Shown here: positions 1-7,739 of the stretch, piece after piece
How the letters are laid out: each line of letters starts with the position of its first letter
Position numbering within the stretch: the first letter of the stretch is position 1
Source: Ruminococcus sp. CAG:563
GTDB lineage: Bacteria > Bacillota > Clostridia > Oscillospirales > Acutalibacteraceae
Direction of reading: 5' to 3'
Assembly: GCA_000434915.1 (NCBI GenBank)
Contig: FR882086.1
Location: 131,685 to 160,877, forward strand
DNA length: 29,193 bases
The notes under the pieces: generated by a model
What the model saw: the letters and a program-made list of their open reading frames with translations, nothing else
Told to the model about the DNA's origin: nothing
Databases searched by the model: none
Translations under genes and position numbers: made by a program

Positions 1-609
1 ATTGATGAGCCGCTCAGCAGCGAGGGCATAGCTCAGATTGAGCAAATGAAAAACGACTACAAATATCCGCCTGTCGACGCTGTTTTTGCAAGTCCGCTTT
101 CACGCTGCACTCAAACGGCGAAAATCATCTATCCGAATTGTGAACCTATTCTTATAAACGGACTTATTGAATACAACTTCGGTGAGTTTGAGGGTAAGAC
201 GGCAGAGGAATTGCAGGATCACCCTGTTTTCCCCGACTGGCTGGCAGGCAAAAAAGGTGTTGAACCTCCGTTCGGCGAGAGTAACGACGAATTTGCAAAC
301 AGAATCGCAAACGCATTTATCAAAATCGTTGACGGACTTATTGAAACCGGTGTTACCCACACGGCGATCGTCACCCACGGCGGAGTTATTATGGCACTTC
401 TGACACTCTTCGGTCTTCCGCAAGCTCCGATGCACGAGTGGCTGACTCCCGGCGGCTGCGGCTATACAATAAGAATCACCCCGTCGCTTTGGTCGCAAGG
501 ACGCAAGGTTGAGGTTATCGCTCAAATTCCTGAAGTCGAGGGTGAAAAGGACAGCTTCGGCACAGATGAGGATGATGACTTCAACGTTGAGGACTACATT
601 AACAATTAA
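1..609 (+). CDS. Histidine phosphatase family protein (phosphoglycerate mutase-like), 5' partial
   Basis: The frame is open from the first base, so the gene starts before the window; the ATG at 46 is internal, because the preceding codons read LSSEGIAQ, the usual block following the lost N-terminal RHG motif. Visible family blocks are ASPLSRCTQTA (active-site arginine), NFGEFEG and the second catalytic histidine in VTHGG. These are characteristic of the phosphoglycerate mutase/alpha-ribazole phosphatase superfamily, cytoplasmic enzymes that form a phosphohistidine intermediate and remove phosphate from small molecules. The substrate cannot be told from the sequence. The C-terminus is an unusually acidic tail (EDDDFNVED). 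It is followed after 23 bases by the nitrilase gene, so they are probably co-transcribed. Family is secure; specificity is unknown. Confidence 0.9.
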   Translation: MDEPLSSEGIAQIEQMKNDYKYPPVDAVFASPLSRCTQTAKIIYPNCEPILINGLIEYNFGEFEGKTAEELQDHPVFPDWLAGKKGVEPPFGESNDEFANRIANAFIKIVDGLIETGVTHTAIVTHGGVIMALLTLFGLPQAPMHEWLTPGGCGYTIRITPSLWSQGRKVEVIAQIPEVEGEKDSFGTDEDDDFNVEDYINN

Positions 610-632
610 ATTAACCGATAAAGGATCATATC

Positions 633-1556
633 ATGAGAAATTTAAAGAACACTTGCAAAATTGCCGTAATTCAGGCAACTCCTGTCATATTCGATAAGGA
701 AAAGGGCTTGGCTAAGACTCTCGGACTCATTGACGAATGTGCCGCAAACGGAGCCGAGCTCATCGTTTTCCCCGAGCTTTTTATTCCCGGATATCCCTAT
801 GGAATGACGTATGGTTTTAAAATTGGCAGCCGTTCGGAAAACGGACGCAAGGATTGGAAAAAGTATTATGACAATTCCTTACTTGCCGACGGTGAGGAAA
901 TGAAAAAAATCGCCGAACGTGCAATTAAGCACAAAGTTTACATAAGTATCGGCTATTCCGAGCGTGATGCGATGAACGCAACGCTTTACAATTCAAATAT
1001 GTTCATTTCACCCGACGGTAAAACGGTCAATCATCGCAAGCTCAAGCCGACGGGAAGCGAAAGATTTGTTTGGGGCGACGCCGATAAGGACTTTTTCCCT
1101 GTCATGGAAACCCCGTGGGGCGCAATGGGCAGCATGATCTGCTGGGAAAGCTACATGCCGCTTGCAAGAGTTGCTCTTTATCAAAAAGGAATCACTCTTT
1201 ATATTTCGCCAAACACAAACGACAATCCCGAATGGCAGAGCACGATTCGCCATATTGCCATAGAGGGCCATTGCTATTTTATCAACTGCGATATGTTCTT
1301 CAAAAGGAGCGACTATCCCGAAACGGTTAGTGCGAATGATGAAATTGCCGCCTTGCCCGACAACGTGTGCCGAGGCGGAAGCTGTATTATCGATCCCTAC
1401 GGTCATGAAGTGACCGAACCGGTGTGGGATAAGGAAGAAATTATCTACGCCGAACTTGATATGCAGGCTGTTCCGGCAAGCAGAATGGAGCATGACGCAT
1501 GCGGCCACTATTCAAGACCCGATATTTTACATCTTGAAGTTAAAGAAAATTTATAA
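633..1556 (+). CDS. Nitrilase-superfamily carbon-nitrogen hydrolase
   Basis: This 307-residue protein carries the complete Glu-Lys-Cys triad of the nitrilase superfamily: E48 in VFPELF, K136 in HRKLKPT and C170 in MICWESYMPL, plus the second glutamate in the GSER segment. The CWE-x-YMPL sequence around the cysteine and the RHIAIEGHCYFINCD block resemble true nitrilases (branch 1), which hydrolyse a nitrile to a carboxylic acid and ammonia, more than amidases or carbamoylases; this is inference. There is no signal peptide, so it should be cytoplasmic. An AAAGGA ribosome binding site precedes the ATG. It sits 19 bases before the propeller protein in what looks like one operon with a flavoprotein. 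The substrate is unknown. Confidence 0.9.
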   Translation: MRNLKNTCKIAVIQATPVIFDKEKGLAKTLGLIDECAANGAELIVFPELFIPGYPYGMTYGFKIGSRSENGRKDWKKYYDNSLLADGEEMKKIAERAIKHKVYISIGYSERDAMNATLYNSNMFISPDGKTVNHRKLKPTGSERFVWGDADKDFFPVMETPWGAMGSMICWESYMPLARVALYQKGITLYISPNTNDNPEWQSTIRHIAIEGHCYFINCDMFFKRSDYPETVSANDEIAALPDNVCRGGSCIIDPYGHEVTEPVWDKEEIIYAELDMQAVPASRMEHDACGHYSRPDILHLEVKENL

Positions 1557-1575
1557 ACGTATGAGGAGTGTTTAA

Positions 1576-3789
1576 ATGAAGCAATACAGAACAGTTATTA
1601 AAACAAATAAATTTCCGCAGCTCACACGGCGAGTTTTTACAACGGCTGACGGACTGAAATCAGACAATGTTACGGCTATGCGCTTCGACAACAACGGCGT
1701 TCTTTTTGTCGGCACGGATAAGGGGCTTGCACGCTTTGACGGTAAAAAATTCTCCCCCGTTGCAATAGGCGTAAAGGATGCGGCTGTCTCAATGGTTTAT
1801 TTCAACGCCGAAAATCATATGTTTGTCGGAGTAGGCAACTCTATGCTGGAGTTTGACGGCAAGAAGAAGCTTTCCGAAAAAAAGTTCAGCTCCAAGCTCG
1901 TTGATATCGAGGTTGACCTTGACGGTGCAACATGGATTTTGACCGAGAGTGTTCTCTACAAGCTCGGCGAAAACGGATATGACATTGAAATCGGCGTTCC
2001 GGGCAGGGGCAGTTGTCTTGCCGTTTATAAGAACAACAAGGTCTATGTCGGCACGGCAGGCGGCGGGCTTCACGCTCTTGTCGGCAAACGTTGGCACTGG
2101 TCGGAGCTTATGGAAGGCGTCACCGGAATTCTCAGCAATACAGTCACCTGCCTTTACATGGATCCTGTCGGCAGCATTTGGGTCGGCACGGACAAGGGTG
2201 TTTGTGTTTATGATGACAATAGCTATTGGCTCGATCATTCAAAAATCGTCGGCCTGCCGGATGCACATATAACGGGTATGGCAATCGCAGAAAACGGCGA
2301 CAAATATTTCTCGACAACAACAGGTCTTATTCACCAGCACAACGGCCGTCTCTCATATTACGGCTACAAGCGCTGGCTTCCAAGCCCGAACGCAACGGGC
2401 GTTGCAATTTCTCCCGACGGATCGGTTTGCGTTTCGACAGACAAGGGAATCAGCCTTTTTGAAACAAGAATGATATCGCTCAGAGAAAAGGCAAATGAGC
2501 TTCGTGCACAGACGGAAAAATATAACGTTCGCCACGGCTACGTTATTGACCGTGACCTTGAGCATGAGGGTGTCATTTCAACCGACGAGGGCAATATTCT
2601 CGCATCTGACAATGAAGGCCTTTGGACAGGTCTCTACACAGCGGCTCTTTGCTTTGAATATGCCTGCACAAAAGACCCTGAGGTTCGCAAGGATGCTCAC
2701 AGAAGCCTGCTTGCTATGATAAAGCTGACGGAAATAACCGGCATTGAGGGCTTCTTTGCCCGTGCTATCAGATATTCGGACGCTGTTGACTACGGCACAG
2801 GCGCACGCCATGAATGGCATGTTACAAAGGACGCCGAGGGCAGAGAATGTGAATGGCTCGGCGAGACCTCATCCGATGAGGTCGTGGGTCATTTCTATTG
2901 CTATGCAAATTATTTTGACCTTGTTGCCGATGATGAAGAAAAGAAGCTCATCGCAGAAACGGTTAAAAAGATTCTCGATCATATCATCGATAACAATTTC
3001 CATCTTGTTGACTCCGACGGTCTGCCGACAACATGGGCAAACTGGGATCCCGATCTTCTCAACAATGACCACAAATGGATTTACGAAAAAGGTACAAATT
3101 CGCTCCAGATGCTTACATTCCTCAAGATAGGCTATCACATAACGGGCGACGAAAAATATGAGAAGCTTTTTGTTGAATTTGCCGGCAAAAAGCACTTTGC
3201 AATGAACCTTATGCAATATAAGATTCCCGACGGACACCTTCTTCATATTGATGACAATCACGATTTCCTGATGATTTCGCTCCTGATGAAATACACGGAC
3301 GACCCGAACCTTCGTTCAATCTTTGCTATGGGTCTCACTCATCACTGGGAGGACGAAAAGGTTGAGAGAAACGCTTTCTTTAACTTTGTTTACGGTGCCG
3401 TCACAGGCGAATGGTACAATGCCGACGATTGCATTGACGAGCTTATGGATATGCCGATGGATCAGGTTATGTGGCCTCTTTATAACAGCTACCGTAAGGA
3501 TTTAAAGTGGGATATGTCTCCGGCAGAGCTTGGCATGCCGCCACAGCTTTACGAACCGCTGCCGGCACATGAAAGAAGAATAACAAGCAATGACAGCAAC
3601 CGATTCACCGTTGACAGCGGAGCTGAGGACGTTGCACAGGAGATTTTCAAAAAATCCGATGAACCGACCGCTTACACAATGTTCCCGGGAACAGGCGATG
3701 ACAAAGGCCTCGTTCTCAAGACCTGCATAAATTTCACTCACCCGTACTGGTATGCAAGATATTACGGTCTCATCGAAGACTGCGAATAA
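1576..3789 (+). CDS. Two-module protein: N-terminal beta-propeller (Reg_prop-like) plus C-terminal helical domain
   Basis: The protein has 737 residues. Residues about 20-300 contain repeated propeller blades of the two-component-regulator type, for example GVLFVGTDKGLARFDG and GSIWVGTDKGVCVYDD, each with the typical WVGT-G-GL/V core. A short charged linker (about 300-320) leads into a roughly 400-residue helical region containing EGLWTGLYTAALCFEYA and ITGIEGFFARA, which reads like the helical hairpins of an (alpha/alpha)6-type enzyme. No signal peptide, membrane helix, kinase or DNA-binding domain is visible, so unlike most Reg_prop proteins it is not a hybrid sensor and is probably cytoplasmic. 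The start is supported by a GAGGAG site. It lies between a nitrilase and a flavoprotein gene. Function is unknown; a role as carbohydrate- or small-molecule-active enzyme is only a guess. Confidence 0.8.
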   Translation: MKQYRTVIKTNKFPQLTRRVFTTADGLKSDNVTAMRFDNNGVLFVGTDKGLARFDGKKFSPVAIGVKDAAVSMVYFNAENHMFVGVGNSMLEFDGKKKLSEKKFSSKLVDIEVDLDGATWILTESVLYKLGENGYDIEIGVPGRGSCLAVYKNNKVYVGTAGGGLHALVGKRWHWSELMEGVTGILSNTVTCLYMDPVGSIWVGTDKGVCVYDDNSYWLDHSKIVGLPDAHITGMAIAENGDKYFSTTTGLIHQHNGRLSYYGYKRWLPSPNATGVAISPDGSVCVSTDKGISLFETRMISLREKANELRAQTEKYNVRHGYVIDRDLEHEGVISTDEGNILASDNEGLWTGLYTAALCFEYACTKDPEVRKDAHRSLLAMIKLTEITGIEGFFARAIRYSDAVDYGTGARHEWHVTKDAEGRECEWLGETSSDEVVGHFYCYANYFDLVADDEEKKLIAETVKKILDHIIDNNFHLVDSDGLPTTWANWDPDLLNNDHKWIYEKGTNSLQMLTFLKIGYHITGDEKYEKLFVEFAGKKHFAMNLMQYKIPDGHLLHIDDNHDFLMISLLMKYTDDPNLRSIFAMGLTHHWEDEKVERNAFFNFVYGAVTGEWYNADDCIDELMDMPMDQVMWPLYNSYRKDLKWDMSPAELGMPPQLYEPLPAHERRITSNDSNRFTVDSGAEDVAQEIFKKSDEPTAYTMFPGTGDDKGLVLKTCINFTHPYWYARYYGLIEDCE

Positions 3790-3801
3790 GGAGGGTGTAA
3801 A

Positions 3802-5133
3802 ATGGGGAAAAAGATTATAGTTGCCGGAGGCGGACACGGCGGAATTGCCGCAGCCGCAATCTTGGCCGAACACGGCTTTGACATCACCGTTTATGAGAAA
3901 AACAAGCGAGAGGACATGGGCTACGACTGGACGGATATTTTTGACCGCAAGGGTCTTCTTGCCTGCGGAATGGAAATGCCGCCTGAGGATAAATATCGGC
4001 TGAAAAACGATATGACTTTTTTCAGCCCGTCGAGGAACAAAAAACTGAAGCAGCATGTTCCCGAGGATCAGCTCGAGATTCAGATGGAACGCAAGGATAT
4101 TTACAATCATATAATCGCTCATGCAGAAAAATGCGGCGTAAAATTTGTTTATGAAACCGAAATTCTCGCTCCCGTAATGCTCGGCGGCAGAGTTGCCGGA
4201 ATCAAAACAAAAGACGAGACGATTTATGCAGACCTTGTCATTGACTCGGCAGGTATAAGCTCTCCGATTCGTAAAAATCTTCCCGACGCTCTCGGGATAC
4301 AAAAAGAGCCTGATAAATACGATACATTCTATGTTTACCGTGCTTTTTACAACAAAACCGCACCGGTTGAGGACGACAAATACAGGGTTTATCTTCTCTT
4401 TGACAACAAGCAGCAAATTTGCTGGGTTGCCGATGATGAGGAATACACCGATGTTCTTATCGGCCGCTTCACGCCGCTGACCGACGAAGAGGTTGAGGAC
4501 ACGCTCGGAAAACTCCGTGAACTTAACGACGACCTTGGCACAGAACGCCTCAGAGGCGGACAATATGTTACTATCCCCGTTCGTCAGCCGCTCGGACTTT
4601 TGGTCGCTGACGGATATGCCGCAATCGGTGACAGTGCATTCATGACCGTTCCGATTATCGGCTCGGGAATTGCAAACAGCCTTAAGGCGGCAAGGCTTCT
4701 TGCCGATGCCGTGCTTGATGACCGGGATGAGCTTTTCAGTGCAGATACCCTATGGAAATATCAGCGTGATTTTTATAAGAAGCTCGGTGCCGGCCTTGCC
4801 CCGATTGCGATTATCAAACTCATGGTCGCCCGTTTTTCGCCGAAAGATCTTGATTATTTCTTTGACAATGAAATTCTCAATTCCGACGATATGACAATCG
4901 GCGCAGACACTAACAGTATTATGTGCTTTATCGAAAAGCTGATGAATCTCAATTCACTCAAGCTCAAGGTAAAAGGCGTTATGAGCGATTTTGTTCTTTC
5001 AAGAAAGGTTCTCGGCATGAATACGAGAATCGCCGCCGTAATGGCAATAACCAAGGCTATGCCTGTTCGATATGACCGCAAACGAGTTCTGTCATGGGTC
5101 GAGGGTTATAATAAATGTTTTAAAATTGATTAA
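3802..5133 (+). CDS. FAD-dependent oxidoreductase (geranylgeranyl reductase/FixC-like fold)
   Basis: This 443-residue flavoprotein begins with a Rossmann FAD-binding motif (AGGGHGG, residues 8-14) and an acidic residue at the end of strand two (TVYEK). The second FAD motif is G276-D277 in AAIGDSAFMTVP, followed by GSGIANSLKAARLLADAV. This arrangement is that of the aromatic-hydroxylase/geranylgeranyl-reductase class of single-component flavoproteins, which oxidise or reduce organic substrates with FAD. No signal peptide or iron-sulfur cysteine cluster is seen. AAGGAGGG lies just before the ATG, which is 12 bases after the propeller gene, so translation is probably coupled. The reaction is not predictable from the sequence. 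Confidence 0.82.
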   Translation: MGKKIIVAGGGHGGIAAAAILAEHGFDITVYEKNKREDMGYDWTDIFDRKGLLACGMEMPPEDKYRLKNDMTFFSPSRNKKLKQHVPEDQLEIQMERKDIYNHIIAHAEKCGVKFVYETEILAPVMLGGRVAGIKTKDETIYADLVIDSAGISSPIRKNLPDALGIQKEPDKYDTFYVYRAFYNKTAPVEDDKYRVYLLFDNKQQICWVADDEEYTDVLIGRFTPLTDEEVEDTLGKLRELNDDLGTERLRGGQYVTIPVRQPLGLLVADGYAAIGDSAFMTVPIIGSGIANSLKAARLLADAVLDDRDELFSADTLWKYQRDFYKKLGAGLAPIAIIKLMVARFSPKDLDYFFDNEILNSDDMTIGADTNSIMCFIEKLMNLNSLKLKVKGVMSDFVLSRKVLGMNTRIAAVMAITKAMPVRYDRKRVLSWVEGYNKCFKID

Positions 5134-5144
5134 GGAGTAAAAAA

Positions 5145-6470
5145 ATGTTTTCATTCATGAACTGCATCGGTCAGCTTCTCAGCGGATTTCTGACCATAGT
5201 TTTCACGGCTCTTTTCAGCCTTTCGTCGCTTCTTGGCGGAATTAATCAAGAGCTGCCGAAAACTCCCGAGGATTTCGCACCGATTCTCCGTTTCGTTGTT
5301 TGCAGCGACGTTCACCTCGACTGCACCAACGATCAGAACAGAGAAACAAAATTCGAGGCTCTCTTCACCGATACTTACAAGTATGCCGCAAAAAGCAGCT
5401 ATAAAAAGCTTGACGCTGTAATCGTTGCGGGCGACTTTGCAAACTCGGGTCTTGACGAAGAATACATACGTTTCAATGAGCTTGTCGATAAGAATATCAA
5501 GCCCGAAACTCAGCTTCTCACCTGCATGGGTAATCACGAATTTATTAACTATCGTGACTACGACGCAACCATCGCTTACGAGAGATACAAAGCTCTCATC
5601 AATGAGAATGTTGATACTCACATTGTAATCAACGGTTATCATTTCATCGGCGTTTCTTATGACAACAACGGTAAGACATTTAAGGGTAAAACCGAGTGGC
5701 TTGACGCTCAGCTTAAAGAGGCTTCAAAAGATACGCCCGACAAGCCGATTTTCGTTTATCAACATCCGCACCCGACGGCTACAGTTTACGGCAGCATCAA
5801 CTGGAGCGATGTTGATATCAGATCGGTTCTCACAAAATATCCGCATGTCATCGACTTCTCCGGCCATTCGCATTACACCCCGACCGACCCCCGCTCTGTA
5901 TGGCAGGGTTCATTTACTGCAATCGGAACAGGCTCAACCCGTGCTCTTATGAGCAATTTGAACTACTTCGGTCATGACAAAGATGCACCGGGAGACAGCG
6001 GCACTTGCTGGATCGTTGAAGTTGACGCTGACGGCAACACAAGACTTCAGCTTTGGGATCTTGCAAATCACAAGTTTTTTGAGAAGAATGAATATTACTT
6101 TGTGAACAGCACCAAACCGACAGATCATAAGTACACATGGGGCAATCTCAAGTCTCTTGACACCGCTCCGCAGTTCCCGGAGGGAGCAACAGTCACGGCA
6201 AAGAGAAACAGCGAAGGCAGTGTTATACTGAGCTTCCCCGATGCAACGGCTTACTGGGGAGCGGAGAACTACAAAATCTCCGTCACCAAAGGCTGCTTCA
6301 AGGACGTATGGTCAGAGACTGTTGTTTCAAACTACGTCCGCACGGTTTCCGACGGAATGAATGTTGACCTCGGCAATCTTGAAGCCGGAACATACACCGT
6401 TCGCATCAAGCCGTACAGCCCGTACGCAAAGGGCGGCCAAACCCTCAAGGCGACTATCACGGTTGAATAA
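5145..6470 (+). CDS. Exported or membrane-anchored metallophosphoesterase
   Basis: The 441-residue protein has all calcineurin-like metallophosphoesterase blocks in order: SDVHLD (D55, H57), GDFAN (D97, N100), GNHE (N130, H131), QHPHP (H207) and GHSH (H241, H243), which together bind two metal ions. Residues about 8-35 form a hydrophobic segment that would act as signal peptide or N-terminal anchor, so the enzyme should work outside the membrane. Residues about 350-441 look like a fibronectin type III-like beta domain ending in TYTVRIKPYSP. The phosphate ester it cleaves is unknown. AAGGAG precedes the ATG, 11 bases after the flavoprotein gene. It is the last gene of the operon; a hairpin follows about 87 bases downstream. 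Confidence 0.88.
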   Translation: MFSFMNCIGQLLSGFLTIVFTALFSLSSLLGGINQELPKTPEDFAPILRFVVCSDVHLDCTNDQNRETKFEALFTDTYKYAAKSSYKKLDAVIVAGDFANSGLDEEYIRFNELVDKNIKPETQLLTCMGNHEFINYRDYDATIAYERYKALINENVDTHIVINGYHFIGVSYDNNGKTFKGKTEWLDAQLKEASKDTPDKPIFVYQHPHPTATVYGSINWSDVDIRSVLTKYPHVIDFSGHSHYTPTDPRSVWQGSFTAIGTGSTRALMSNLNYFGHDKDAPGDSGTCWIVEVDADGNTRLQLWDLANHKFFEKNEYYFVNSTKPTDHKYTWGNLKSLDTAPQFPEGATVTAKRNSEGSVILSFPDATAYWGAENYKISVTKGCFKDVWSETVVSNYVRTVSDGMNVDLGNLEAGTYTVRIKPYSPYAKGGQTLKATITVE

Positions 6471-6556
6471 TTTCAGTTAAGAAACAGAGCATATCCGAAT
6501 CATAAAAGGATTACTTCGTTTTCTGTCTATTTGTTAAAGTTTATTGACATAATTTT

Positions 6557-6608
6557 ACCTCCGTTTACTTCATGTAATGCATTGCTGCATTTCATTGTAA
6601 ACGGAGGT
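6557..6608 (+). terminator. Long imperfect hairpin, possible terminator of the upstream operon
   Basis: A 12-bp arm (ACCTCCGTTTAC) pairs perfectly with GTAAACGGAGGT. Inside it, ATGTAATGCA pairs with TGCATTTCAT with one mismatch around a TTGC loop. The downstream arm runs into a T-rich stretch (TTTCTTCTTTTA), so it could end transcription after the metallophosphoesterase gene. The inner stem makes it longer than a usual intrinsic terminator, so a small dispersed palindromic repeat is an alternative. Confidence 0.55.
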
Positions 6609-6725
6609 TTCTTCTTTTATACTTTTCGTCTTGCTTTTAGCTTGCCGATTTATTGTCGCCCGGCTCTTTCTTTTTCCCCGGAAGAACCGTGGGATATTTT
6701 CTCGCATAAATGCCCCAAAATAAAA

Positions 6726-6745
6726 AAGCCGCAAAACTGCGGCTT
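6726..6745 (-). terminator. Intrinsic terminator of tRNA-Arg
   Basis: The stem AAGCCGCA/TGCGGCTT has 8 bp around a 4-base loop. Read on the minus strand it lies directly after the tRNA 3' end and is followed by a run of T (the A-rich stretch before 6726 on the plus strand). Confidence 0.85.
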
Positions 6746-6749
6746 CTCC

Positions 6750-6826
6750 TGGCGTCCCCGGCGGGATTCGAACCCACGGCCTTTCGCTTAGGAGGCGAAC
6801 GCTCTATCCTGCTGAGCTACGGAGAC
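6750..6826 (-). tRNA. tRNA-Arg (anticodon CCU)
   Basis: On the minus strand the sequence folds into a full cloverleaf: acceptor GTCTCCG/CGGGGAC, a D arm starting TAGCTCAGC, anticodon stem TTCGC/GCGAA with loop CTCCTAA giving anticodon CCU (reads AGG, arginine), and the T arm with GTTCGAAT. The 3' CCA is encoded. It stands alone between two protein operons, with its own promoter and terminator. Confidence 0.96.
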
Positions 6827-6856
6827 ATTGTTATTAACTTAAGTGGCTACTGAAAT

Positions 6857-6885
6857 ATTTTATCAAAATAACTATCTGTTGTCAA
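6857..6885 (-). promoter_or_regulatory. Sigma-A-type promoter of the tRNA-Arg gene
   Basis: On the minus strand, a perfect -35 box TTGACA (6880-6885) and -10 box TAAAAT (6857-6862) are 17 bases apart. The -10 box ends about 30 bases before the tRNA 5' end. Confidence 0.85.
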
Positions 6886-6906
6886 CCGTAATTTACATTA
6901 TTTCGA

Positions 6907-6935
6907 TTGACTTTTGACATGTGAAATGATATACT
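6907..6935 (+). promoter_or_regulatory. Sigma-A-type promoter of the lipoprotein-mre operon
   Basis: TTGACT (6907-6912) and TATACT (6930-6935) are 17 bases apart, 36 bases before the lipoprotein start. It runs back to back with the tRNA promoter, about 20 bases between the two -35 boxes. It is the only clear promoter seen before the roughly 10-kb co-oriented run that follows. Confidence 0.82.
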
Positions 6936-6971
6936 TTTATATTGAATAAAATTGTAAAGTAGGCGATTTGT

Positions 6972-7727
6972 TTGAAAAAATCTCTTATCATAATTTCAGC
7001 CTTTCTTCTTGTTTTTGCAACCGCATTGACGGCATGCGGAAATAAAAATATTATCGTTGACAAGGACGGTCATTCTTACGTTCCCGTTACGGACAAGGAC
7101 GGCAACAAGCAACAAGATAAATGGGGGCGTCTTATAATAGAACAAACAGATGAGGACGGCAGCAAGGTTACTCAGCCTTATGTGTTCCCGGATAAAATCA
7201 CAAACAAGCGCAATTCGGAAATAGAAAACGCCGTTGTCAGCGTAAAAGTCCCGAGTAACTGGGCTGTCTCAAAGGAAACCTCGTTTGTACGGCTTCGCCA
7301 TTCGGGCAAATGCACAAAATCAGGTGTTGCGGCATGTCAGCTTGATTTTGGTTATACGCAGAACAAAACCTTGCAGGAAGCCTACAACGAATATCTCATT
7401 AACATTGTTAAGCTCAACGATATGGGCAATTCAATTTCCGATATCAAGGAATACGAAGTAACCCTCATGGGCAAAAATGCAAAAGCGATTTCTTACAGAG
7501 TTGCATCGGAAAATACGGATGTGTTTTACTTCTGTATTGATGACGGTGAGCCGATGATTGAAATTACAGCTTCCGTCTATGATAAATGCTATGACAGCGA
7601 CAGCATTGTTGAACTTATCAACTCATGTGCAACAGTCAAGGAACTGCCGACAGACGAAGTAAGCACATATACAACTGCGCCGTTCACAAAAGCCTCAGAA
7701 AACACTACGACAGCCAATAATCAGTAA
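6972..7727 (+). CDS. Putative lipoprotein preceding mreB
   Basis: The 251-residue protein starts with TTG, the only start in frame that includes the signal peptide; the upstream site (AGTAGG) is weak. A lysine-led hydrophobic stretch ends in the lipobox LTAC, so the cysteine (C22) should be lipidated and the protein held on the outer face of the membrane. After a charged, aspartate- and glycine-rich segment (VTDKDGNKQQDKWG) comes a folded region of about 150 residues that I do not recognise, then a threonine-rich tail. It ends 12 bases before mreB and shares its promoter, which suggests, but does not show, a role in wall elongation. Confidence 0.8.
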   Translation: MKKSLIIISAFLLVFATALTACGNKNIIVDKDGHSYVPVTDKDGNKQQDKWGRLIIEQTDEDGSKVTQPYVFPDKITNKRNSEIENAVVSVKVPSNWAVSKETSFVRLRHSGKCTKSGVAACQLDFGYTQNKTLQEAYNEYLINIVKLNDMGNSISDIKEYEVTLMGKNAKAISYRVASENTDVFYFCIDDGEPMIEITASVYDKCYDSDSIVELINSCATVKELPTDEVSTYTTAPFTKASENTTTANNQ

Positions 7728-7739
7728 GGAGAAATAATC

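Noticed and set aside
3502..4563. A 353-codon minus-strand frame opposite the propeller and flavoprotein genes
   Set aside because: It spans two well-supported plus-strand genes and has no recognisable motif; long antisense frames arise from their codon bias.
6531..6791. An 86-codon plus-strand frame ending in RRDSNPRPFA
   Set aside because: It reads antisense through the tRNA-Arg; this ending is a well-known false translation of tRNA complement, and there is no ribosome binding site.
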